Shown: one piece after another, positions 7,822 through 14,465 of the stretch | Layout: each line of letters opens with the position of its first letter | How positions within the stretch are numbered: position 1 is the first letter of the stretch | DNA from: Eubacteriales Family XIII. Incertae Sedis bacterium | GTDB lineage: Bacteria; Bacillota; Clostridia; Peptostreptococcales; Anaerovoracaceae | DNA: 15,088 bases | Direction: 5' to 3' | NCBI GenBank assembly: GCA_031281765.1 | Contig: JAITEX010000097.1 | Span: forward strand, 1-15,088 | Notes under the pieces: generated by a model | Database searches by the model: none | What the model was told of the DNA's origin: nothing | What the model saw: only the letters and a program-made list of their open reading frames with translations | Translations under genes and position numbers: made by a program

Positions 7822-9837
7822 TCAGACCAAAGAAAAAGGATTTACATCAACGACCATACGGTAGGCGGCGCCCTCGGCGGTGTTGTTTCTTCGCTTCAGG
7901 TCCGCAAGCAGGGCCTCATAGCGGCGGCGCATCCCGGGAGCCACCTTGATATAGAGGCAGTAGCGATAGTCACCCGCGAGCTTCGCGATCGCCGCCTCCT
8001 GCGGACCGAGCAGGTTGTGGCGCTCACCGCCGCCGAGGTTGCGGACGATTTCGTCCGCAAGGCCGGCGCAGCCGGCCCGCGCCGCCTCCCGGTCCGCCGC
8101 GTAACACGTGACCCGGTACATATCGCTGAACGGAGGATAGGAAAGCGACCGGCGCAGCAAGAGCTCCGTCGCATAGAATTCCTCATAATCGCCCTTTACC
8201 GCCAGCGCTATCGCATAGGATTCCGGCGCGTAGGTCTGCACGACGACCAAACTGTCCTCCGCGCCGCGGCCCGCCCTGCCCGCCGCCTGCGTTATCAATT
8301 GAAAGGTCCGCTCGGCCGAGCGGAAGTCCGGTATATTCAGGCTGACGTCGGCGGCGAGTATGCCGACGGGGTCCACGCCCGCAAAATCGAGTCCCTTCGC
8401 CACCATCTGCGTGCCTATCAATATATCCGTCTTTCCTTTCCCGAAGTCCTTCAGGATACGCGCCGCGCTGCCCTTTTTTGCGGTGGTGTCGAGGTCGAGG
8501 CGCGCTATGCGCGCTTCGGGAAAGGCGGCCCGCGTTAATTCCTCGACTTTCTCTGTCCCCGTACCAAAGTATTTCAGCGCATGCGCGCCGCAATTCGGAC
8601 AGAGGGCGGGTACGGGCCGGCGGCGGCCGCAGAAATGGCAGACCGCGCTGTTTGTACTCTTGTGGTAGCTCATAGAAAGCCCGCAGTCCTCGCACTTCAT
8701 CACATAGCCGCAGGCGCGGCAGGAGATAAAGGGGCTGTAGCCGCGCCGGTTGAGAAACAGCAGCGTCTTTTTCCCCGCCGCGAGGCTTTGCTCTATCTTC
8801 GTATGCAGTATGTCCGAGAATATGGTCTTGTTCCCCGCGGCGAGCTCATGACGCATATCCGCCACGAGCAGCTCCGGCACGGGCGCGCCGCCGACACGCT
8901 CCGTCAGCGTCAACAGTTCATAAAGCCCCTCGCGGGCGCGATACATCGAAACGACGGACGGCGTCGCGCTGCCGAGCAGGCAGACCGCGCCCGCGGCGCA
9001 CGCCCGCTTCACAGCGACCTCCGCCGTGTCATACTTCGGCGCCATATCGGATTTGTACGTGGTTTCGTGTTCCTCATCAACGATGATTGCCCCGAGAGCT
9101 CCCGCGGGCGCAAAGACCGCGGAGCGCGCGCCGACGCAGACCGTCGCCTCGCCGTTTTTTACGCGCATCCACTCATCATAGCGCTCACCGGCGGACAGCT
9201 TGCTGTGGAGCACGGCTACCTTGTCCTCACCGAACCGGGCCGTAAAGCGCCCTATCACCTGCGGCGTCAGGCTGATTTCCGGCACGAGGACGAGGGACTG
9301 TTTCCCGGCTTCGGCGGCGGCGGCTACGGTTCTCAGATAGATTTCCGTCTTGCCGCTGCCCGTCACGCCGTGAAGCAGGAACACGCCGCCCTCCGCGTCG
9401 AGCGCCTCTCCTATGCGCGAAAACGCGGCCTGTTGTTCGTCCGTCAGTTGGGGCGGCACTTCGGCGGAAGCGTCAATGATGGGCTCAGGCCTCCGCGCCC
9501 GTCCCTGTTTTGAGGGCGAACCCGCCGGCGCGAAGCAGGCGAGCGCTTCGATATACCGGCAAAAATACCGCCGCCGCATCCATGCCGCGAGCGTGACCGA
9601 GGCTTCGTCTATCGATTCGCTGGCAATGAGTTCCGCCGCCTCGATGATTTGCACCCCCTCGAGTTCCTCGGGGAGTTCGTCGAAGAGCGCCACCACATAG
9701 GCCGCGCGCGGCCTACCGCCGCGAAACGGCACTTTCAGCAGGCTGCCGACGCGGGCTTCGTCAAAGGGGCAGGCGTAGGTAAAGGGCCGGTCCACCTTGT
9801 CGCTCTTTGCGTCTACAATCACGTCGGCGTACTTCAT
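7822..9837 (-). CDS. priA: Primosomal protein N' (replication restart helicase PriA), apparently without winged-helix domain
   Basis: PriA is a superfamily 2 DNA helicase that recognises abandoned replication forks and starts reloading of the replisome. The 671-residue protein has the N-terminal 3'-DNA-binding domain (about 1-105), Walker A GVTGSGKT (157-164), Walker B DEEH (254-257), the zinc-binding region with eight cysteines (C373, C376, C382, C385, C400, C403, C413, C416), helicase motifs in the second lobe ending in QAAGRAGR (517-524), and the C-terminal domain. The Walker A lysine is K163 where E. coli has K230. The missing 60-70 residues correspond to the winged-helix domain between the DNA-binding domain and the helicase core. 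The rest aligns well, so this looks like a compact PriA, not a broken gene. The ATG at 9837 forms an ATGA with the queH stop. Confidence 0.95.
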   Translation of the reverse strand: MKYADVIVDAKSDKVDRPFTYACPFDEARVGSLLKVPFRGGRPRAAYVVALFDELPEELEGVQIIEAAELIASESIDEASVTLAAWMRRRYFCRYIEALACFAPAGSPSKQGRARRPEPIIDASAEVPPQLTDEQQAAFSRIGEALDAEGGVFLLHGVTGSGKTEIYLRTVAAAAEAGKQSLVLVPEISLTPQVIGRFTARFGEDKVAVLHSKLSAGERYDEWMRVKNGEATVCVGARSAVFAPAGALGAIIVDEEHETTYKSDMAPKYDTAEVAVKRACAAGAVCLLGSATPSVVSMYRAREGLYELLTLTERVGGAPVPELLVADMRHELAAGNKTIFSDILHTKIEQSLAAGKKTLLFLNRRGYSPFISCRACGYVMKCEDCGLSMSYHKSTNSAVCHFCGRRRPVPALCPNCGAHALKYFGTGTEKVEELTRAAFPEARIARLDLDTTAKKGSAARILKDFGKGKTDILIGTQMVAKGLDFAGVDPVGILAADVSLNIPDFRSAERTFQLITQAAGRAGRGAEDSLVVVQTYAPESYAIALAVKGDYEEFYATELLLRRSLSYPPFSDMYRVTCYAADREAARAGCAGLADEIVRNLGGGERHNLLGPQEAAIAKLAGDYRYCLYIKVAPGMRRRYEALLADLKRRNNTAEGAAYRMVVDVNPFSLV

Positions 9838-10505
9838 CGGCCGCCCATGCCTCGTACTTCGCCCGTCCCCTCCGCGCGGCGCGAAAAATCACAGCCGCAG
9901 TAATTCTGCCGGTAGAGGCCATAGGCGCGCGCAAGCTCCGCCGAGCGCCGCGCGCCGTCGTTCTTCTTGAAATCTTCGGGGTGAAACGTAAGGCCGAATT
10001 TCATCGCGAGCCGCGTCCCGATGTCGCGGATAAGCGCGTGATTCTTGTGCGGGCTTACAGACAGCGTCGTCGTAAACCGCTCAAACGCGTGAAGGGCCGC
10101 GTATTCGGCCGCGCGCTGAAGCCGCATCTCGAAGCAGAGGGCGCAGCGCGCCCCGCCTTCGGGCTCCGCTTCAAGCCCGCGTACGCGCGCGAAAAATTCC
10201 CCCGGCTCATAGGCGCCGATGACGAGCGTCAGCTTCCGGTCCGTGTCCGGCGACATATTATACCTGTCGACAAAACGGCGCTGGGCCTCAAGCCTGCGCT
10301 CATATTCGTCCCTGTCGGTAATATTCGGGTTGTAGAAAAACAGCGTTATGTCAAAACGCGCGGCCAACCGCTCTACCACCGCCGTGCTGCACGGGCCGCA
10401 GCACGAGTGCAGCAGTATCGCCTGCCGGGCCACGGCAAGCATATGCCCCTCCGTCAGGACCGCGCCGAAAGGCTGTTCATTCGTTTCCAGGACCTGCGGC
10501 ATCAT
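9834..10505 (-). CDS. queH: Epoxyqueuosine reductase QueH (DUF208 family)
   Basis: QueH reduces epoxyqueuosine to queuosine in the wobble position of tRNAs with GUN anticodons and is the non-cobalamin counterpart of QueG. Counting from the ATG at 10505 (223 residues), the family cysteines are C35-C36 in SCCGPC, C121 and C124 in RCALC, and C203 and C205 in NYCGC. The DFKKNDG and GLYRQNYCGC stretches (178-184, 196-205) are typical. The frame extends to 10592, but that part is inside tdk and is discarded. The 10505 start follows the tdk stop by one base and only a weak ribosome site is visible. A second candidate, the ATG at 10442 (202 residues), has GGAGGGG just upstream and fits the usual family N-terminus better. 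No other queuosine gene lies in the window. Confidence 0.9.
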   Translation of the reverse strand: MMPQVLETNEQPFGAVLTEGHMLAVARQAILLHSCCGPCSTAVVERLAARFDITLFFYNPNITDRDEYERRLEAQRRFVDRYNMSPDTDRKLTLVIGAYEPGEFFARVRGLEAEPEGGARCALCFEMRLQRAAEYAALHAFERFTTTLSVSPHKNHALIRDIGTRLAMKFGLTFHPEDFKKNDGARRSAELARAYGLYRQNYCGCDFSRRAEGTGEVRGMGGR

Positions 10506-10506
10506 C

Positions 10507-11166
10507 TCACTCGCCGCCCTCGTTCCCGGCTCCGGCGGGCTCCGCCGCCTCACTGACCCTTTCCGCGGCCGCGGCCGGCCGCGTCGTCTCATCGCCTATC
10601 ATGCCATCCTTATAATGCTTGCGGCAGAGCGACACATATATCTCGTTGCCGCCGACGAGGATCTGCTCCCCCTTGCGCACGAACTTCCCGTCGATGACGC
10701 GCGCCACCATCGTCGCCTTGCGCCCGCACCAGCAAATCGTCTTGATCTCCTCTATCTTGTCCGCATAGAGCAGCAAATATTCGGAGCCCTCGAAGAGCTC
10801 GTTCTTGAAATCGTTCTTCAGCCCGTATACCATAACGGGAATGCCGAAGCCGTCCACGATTTCCGTCAGTTCCACCACGTGGTGTTTCTTCATAAACTGG
10901 CCCTCGTCCACGAGCACGCAGTCCACCGCCGCGACGCCGTTTTCGGCGAGAAACAATTCGAGCAGGTTCGTATCGTCCCCGAACCCTACCGCGTCCCGCT
11001 CAATGCCGGCCTTTGACACCACCTTGCCCGTGCCGTAGCGGTCGCCGGCGCGCGGCGCCAGAATCAGGGGCCGCTTTCCGCGCTCCTCATAATTATGCGC
11101 GACCTTGATAAGTTCGAGCGTCTTGCCCGCGTTCATCGTGCTGTACCGGTAATATAACTGTGCCAT
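10507..11166 (-). CDS. tdk: Thymidine kinase (type II, TK1-like)
   Basis: Thymidine kinase phosphorylates thymidine to dTMP with ATP in the salvage pathway. With the ATG at 11166 the protein has 219 residues. Walker A STMNAGKT spans 9-16, catalytic base E88 is in DEGQF, and the structural zinc site is formed by C145, C147, C181 and H184. The lasso-loop region, with glycines at 172-173 and Y177 in EIYVS, is normal. The frame is open up to 11220, but the extra 18 codons reach into cls and do not look like a TK start, whereas 11166 follows a purine-rich AAAGGG site. After residue 185 there is a tail of about 34 residues, rich in alanine and glutamate and without recognisable fold. It lies 25 nt after cls and one base before queH. 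Confidence 0.95.
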   Translation of the reverse strand: MAQLYYRYSTMNAGKTLELIKVAHNYEERGKRPLILAPRAGDRYGTGKVVSKAGIERDAVGFGDDTNLLELFLAENGVAAVDCVLVDEGQFMKKHHVVELTEIVDGFGIPVMVYGLKNDFKNELFEGSEYLLLYADKIEEIKTICWCGRKATMVARVIDGKFVRKGEQILVGGNEIYVSLCRKHYKDGMIGDETTRPAAAAERVSEAAEPAGAGNEGGE

Positions 11167-11191
11167 TATTTTATATGCCCTTTCCCTTCCA

Positions 11192-12643
11192 TCAGAGTAT
11201 GTCGGAGAGCAGTTTCGCAATGCCCTCCTTGAACCGGATAAGGTAGGACCGCTGCGCGTAGAGCTGCCGCGTCAGTTCGTGGCAGTCGTCCATATCCTGT
11301 TCGAAAATCGCCTCGAGGTTGAACGCTTCCTCCGGGTCGTAGATAAACGCATTCGTCTCAAAACTCAGCTTGAAGCTGCGCGCATCGAAATTCGCCGAAC
11401 CCACGGAGCATACCTCCCCGTCCACGGAAATCGTCTTCGCGTGCAGGAAACCCCTGTCATAGATAAACACGCGCACGCCGCTTTTCAGCAAAAGCCCGCA
11501 GTAATAATATGTCCCCCAGTAGACAAACATATGGTCCGGCATGCTCGGTATCATGATGCGCACATCGACGCCCGACTCCGCCGCGTTCACGAGCGACTCG
11601 AGTATGCTCGTATCGGGAATGAAATACGGCGACTGGATATAGATGCGTTTCTTCGCCGACGTCATCATCTTCAAATAGGCGTGCTTTACCTCCTGACGCG
11701 AGGTATCGGGCCCGGAACTGACGATCTGCACCGCCGTATTACCCGCCACGAGGGCGCCCTCCCTGAAATCGTAATCTATCGGCGCGTCATCGCGCGACGC
11801 GAGCCGCCAATCGAGCAGAAACCGCGCGTTTATCTCGCCGATACAGCTGCCCATCAGCCGCAGGTGCGTATCGCGCCAATAGCCGAAGCGCGGCTTACGG
11901 CCGAGGTATTCGTTTCCGATATTGAAACCGCCGAGATAGCCGACCCGCCCGTCTATCACGCATATCTTCCGGTGGTCGCGGTAATTGAACCGCAGGTTCA
12001 GGTACTTGAATTTCGGCGGGAAGAAATAGGATACCTTGCCGCCGGCCGCCGTAAACTCCGCAAGCACATGTTCCGTCATGCGCCGGCTGCCGAGGGCGTC
12101 GAGCAGGAAGCGCACCTTTACGCCCTCACGGGCCTTCGCCGTCAGCGCGTTGACAAGCCGCCGCCCCGCCGCGTCGTTCTTGACGATGAAAAATTGAATG
12201 TTGATGAATTCCTGCGCGTCCTCAATATCCGCAATCAGCGAATCGAACATGAGGTTCCCGTCCGTCATAATGGACAGGCGGTTGCCCTGCGTCAGGTAGG
12301 ACGCCGCGTAATTCTGGTTCAGGAGAATAAGTTCCTTCCATGCGGCGACTTCCCGCTTATGATACGAAAATCTGTCGTGCCGCACCTCATCTATCTGGTC
12401 GAGCAGTTCCTTCTCTATCGTCTGCCGCTCATACTTCGTCAGCTTGAACAGCCGCCGCCGCGCGATATTCTGCGACAGGAGGAAGTAGAGTATAATGCCG
12501 CCGATGGGTATGAGGAACAGCACCATGATCCACGCAAGAGTCGCTGCGGGGCTCTTGCGCTCAAGAAAGACTATCGTCAGCGCGATGACGAAATCTACGA
12601 CATATACCGCAAAAAGCAGCGTTTGTAACCAGGTGATATGCAC
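11192..12643 (-). CDS. cls: Cardiolipin synthase (phospholipase D family)
   Basis: Cls makes cardiolipin by joining two phosphatidylglycerol molecules at the cytoplasmic membrane. The 483-residue protein has two N-terminal membrane helices (about 7-27 and 33-56), then two phospholipase D domains, each with an HKD motif: H224, K226 and D231 in the first and H401, K403 and D408 in the second, both followed by the usual glycine/serine-rich segment. The length equals that of typical bacterial Cls. The start is a GTG at 12643 with only a weak AGAGAG site upstream. The next internal methionine (residue 40) would remove the first membrane helix. A strong terminator ends 21 nt upstream. The downstream gene tdk begins 25 nt after its stop. 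Confidence 0.95.
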   Translation of the reverse strand: MHITWLQTLLFAVYVVDFVIALTIVFLERKSPAATLAWIMVLFLIPIGGIILYFLLSQNIARRRLFKLTKYERQTIEKELLDQIDEVRHDRFSYHKREVAAWKELILLNQNYAASYLTQGNRLSIMTDGNLMFDSLIADIEDAQEFINIQFFIVKNDAAGRRLVNALTAKAREGVKVRFLLDALGSRRMTEHVLAEFTAAGGKVSYFFPPKFKYLNLRFNYRDHRKICVIDGRVGYLGGFNIGNEYLGRKPRFGYWRDTHLRLMGSCIGEINARFLLDWRLASRDDAPIDYDFREGALVAGNTAVQIVSSGPDTSRQEVKHAYLKMMTSAKKRIYIQSPYFIPDTSILESLVNAAESGVDVRIMIPSMPDHMFVYWGTYYYCGLLLKSGVRVFIYDRGFLHAKTISVDGEVCSVGSANFDARSFKLSFETNAFIYDPEEAFNLEAIFEQDMDDCHELTRQLYAQRSYLIRFKEGIAKLLSDIL

Positions 12644-12664
12644 AACTACTCTCTCTTATATTAC

Positions 12665-12698
12665 AAAAAGCCGCGGCCGAAACGGAGCCGGCCGCAAC
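12665..12698 (-). terminator. Intrinsic terminator after trxA
   Basis: On the minus strand a ten-pair hairpin (12689-12698 with 12670-12679, eight Watson-Crick pairs and two G-U pairs, nine-base loop) is followed directly by five Ts (12669-12665). The core arms GCGGCCG and CGGCCGC match perfectly. It lies 41 nt after the trxA stop codon and 21 nt before the cls start. Confidence 0.85.
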
Positions 12699-12739
12699 CT
12701 CGGGACAAAGATTGACCTCTCTTGGATTTCGGGCGGCCT

Positions 12740-13057
12740 TTACAGTATGGCGTCGAGTTTCTGCGACAGCGTCGCCTTGTCTATCACGCCGGTCACGCGG
12801 TCCTTCTGCTCGCCGTCCTTAAAGAACAGCAGCGTCGGGATGCTCATGACCTTGTTGTCCACCGCGATCTGCCGCGCGGCGTCGATGTCGAGCTTCGCGA
12901 ACGAGACCCTTCCGTCGTACTCCTGCGCCGCTTCCTCAAATACGGGCGCCATCATCTTGCACGGCCCGCACCAATCGGCATAGAAGTCCACCACCACCAC
13001 ACCGCTCGCTATCGCCTGCGCGTAATTGTCATCCGACAAATGTTTTATTTCACTCAT
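12740..13057 (-). CDS. trxA: Thioredoxin
   Basis: A 105-residue classical thioredoxin, a cytoplasmic disulfide reductase that supplies electrons to enzymes such as ribonucleotide reductase and peroxiredoxins. The active site WCGPCK has C30 and C33, the buried aspartate D24 is present, and the cis-proline is P74 in SIPT. The length and the FFKDGE strand-turn (78-83) are typical. The ATG at 13057 has GGAGG 8 nt upstream. A TATAAT box lies upstream and an intrinsic terminator downstream, so this gene can be expressed as its own short transcript although its neighbours point the same way. Thioredoxin reductase is not in the window. Confidence 0.97.
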   Translation of the reverse strand: MSEIKHLSDDNYAQAIASGVVVVDFYADWCGPCKMMAPVFEEAAQEYDGRVSFAKLDIDAARQIAVDNKVMSIPTLLFFKDGEQKDRVTGVIDKATLSQKLDAIL

Positions 13058-13065
13058 TACCTTAT

Positions 13066-13070
13066 CCTCC
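13066..13070 (-). promoter_or_regulatory. Ribosome binding site of trxA
   Basis: GGAGG on the minus strand with 8 nt to the trxA ATG at 13057. It is well formed and confirms that start. Confidence 0.75.
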
Positions 13071-13109
13071 GTAGTTCTGTATTGAAGTTTTTTCTCTTAC
13101 ACTCATACT

Positions 13110-13115
13110 ATTATA
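13110..13115 (-). promoter_or_regulatory. Candidate -10 box (TATAAT) of a trxA promoter
   Basis: An exact TATAAT on the minus strand in the 67-nt AT-rich gap between miaB and trxA, 52 nt before the trxA ATG. The preceding bases GTG offer a partial extended -10. No good TTGACA-like -35 is seen 16-18 nt upstream, where the end of miaB lies. A start of transcription near 13103 would give a leader of about 45 nt. Confidence 0.5.
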
Positions 13116-13124
13116 CACTAATTA

Positions 13125-14465
13125 CTACGCGAGGCTACCCGTAAAACTGAACGTATTCACGCCCGTAATGCGCACCGGGACGATGCGCCCTATCAGCTCT
13201 GCGCCGCCGGATTCCGGGGCGGGCAGATTGACGAGCTTGCCGCCGGGCGTCCGGCCCGAGAGCATATCCGCGCGCGTCTTGCTGAAATTTTCGATAAGCA
13301 CGGGCTCCGTCCGGCCGACGTAGGCGCGGTTCTTTTCGAGCGTTATCTCATTCAGCCGCGCCACCATGCGGTCGAAACGCGTGTGTTTCACCTCTTCGGG
13401 GATCTGATCCGCATAACCTGAGGCGGGCGTCCCGCTCCGCGGGGAATAGAGAAACGTAAACGCCGAATCAAACCTGACGCGCTCAATGACGTCCATCGTC
13501 TCCTCAAAGTCCGCGTCCGTTTCGCCCGGAAAGCCGACGATCAAATCCGTCGTGATTGCAATGGCGGGATTCGCCGCGCGCAGCTTGCGGACCAATTCGA
13601 GATAGCCCTCCTTCGTATAATGCCGGTTCATGCGGCGCAGTACCTCGCTGCTGCCCGACTGAATAGGCAGGTGAATCGCGGGGCAGAGGTTCGGCAGCTC
13701 GGCGTAGAGCCGGATCAAGCGGTCCGAAAGGTCCTTCGGGTGGGACGTCATAAAGCGCAGACGCTCGAGGCCCGGCGTACCCGCGACCATGCGCAGCAGT
13801 TCCGGGAAATCCGTCTCCTGCCCGTCCGCGCGGGCGCCGCGGTAGGAGTTCACGTTCTGGCCGAGCAGGGTGATTTCCCTGACCCCGTCCGCGCACAGGT
13901 CCCCTGCCTCACGCGTAATCATCTCCGGCGCCCGGCTCTTTTCGCGGCCGCGCGTATACGGCACGATACAGTAGGTACAGAAATTGTTGCAGCCGTAGAT
14001 GATATTCACAAAGGCCTTGAACGCGTACTCGCGTTTCGCGGGTAGTCCCTCCACTATTTCCGGCATATCGTCCGCCGTATGCCAGGCGCGCCGGCGCGCC
14101 GTCTCATTTGACTCTACGCGGCGAAGAAGTTCCGGCAACTCCGCGATATTCTGCGTGCCGAAAACGATGTTCACCCAGGCGAATTTCTCCTGTATCTCCT
14201 TGCGGATGGGCTCCTGCTGCATCATGCAGCCGCAGACCGCGACGATCCTCGACGGGTCGCTTTCCTTCGCCTTCTTGATTTGCCCGAGCACGCCGAAGAA
14301 TTTATTATCCGCGTTCTCGCGCACGCTGCACGTATTTATCACGATAAGATCGGCGTCCCTGCCGCCCGCCTTCGTATAGCCGTGTGTTTCGAGCATACCC
14401 GCGATGGTTTCGGAATCGCGCTCGTTCATCTGGCAGCCCATGGTTTCGATATGGTAGGTCTTCAC
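13125..14465 (-). CDS. miaB: tRNA-2-methylthio-N6-isopentenyladenosine synthase MiaB
   Basis: MiaB is a radical-SAM enzyme that adds a methylthio group to i6A37 in tRNAs reading UNN codons. Counting from the GTG at 14465 (446 residues), the N-terminal domain holds the auxiliary cluster cysteines C11 (GCQMN), C46 (NTCSVRENA) and C80 (CGCM). The radical-SAM motif is C158, C162 and C165 in YGCNNFCTYC. A C-terminal TRAM domain covers about 375-446. The NTCSVRENADNK signature separates MiaB from MtaB and RimO. The frame could begin at an ATG at 14504 (459 residues), inside rarA. I prefer the GTG because it forms a GTGA with the rarA stop, like the other overlaps here, and puts the first motif at the usual distance from the start. 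Neither start has a strong ribosome site. Confidence 0.95.
   Translation of the reverse strand: MKTYHIETMGCQMNERDSETIAGMLETHGYTKAGGRDADLIVINTCSVRENADNKFFGVLGQIKKAKESDPSRIVAVCGCMMQQEPIRKEIQEKFAWVNIVFGTQNIAELPELLRRVESNETARRRAWHTADDMPEIVEGLPAKREYAFKAFVNIIYGCNNFCTYCIVPYTRGREKSRAPEMITREAGDLCADGVREITLLGQNVNSYRGARADGQETDFPELLRMVAGTPGLERLRFMTSHPKDLSDRLIRLYAELPNLCPAIHLPIQSGSSEVLRRMNRHYTKEGYLELVRKLRAANPAIAITTDLIVGFPGETDADFEETMDVIERVRFDSAFTFLYSPRSGTPASGYADQIPEEVKHTRFDRMVARLNEITLEKNRAYVGRTEPVLIENFSKTRADMLSGRTPGGKLVNLPAPESGGAELIGRIVPVRITGVNTFSFTGSLA

Noticed and set aside
7138..8538. A 466-codon plus-strand open frame across fmt, def and the end of priA
   Set aside because: It crosses three well-supported genes on the other strand and shows no domain. 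It is a composition effect.
8581..9513. A 310-codon plus-strand open frame opposite priA
   Set aside because: Antisense shadow of priA, with low-complexity Arg/Ala/Gly-rich product and no motif.
11279..12628. A 449-codon open frame on the plus strand opposite cls
   Set aside because: It mirrors the cls gene, whose HKD motifs are complete. Its product is rich in Arg, His and Val with no motif, as expected for antisense frames of GC-rich genes.
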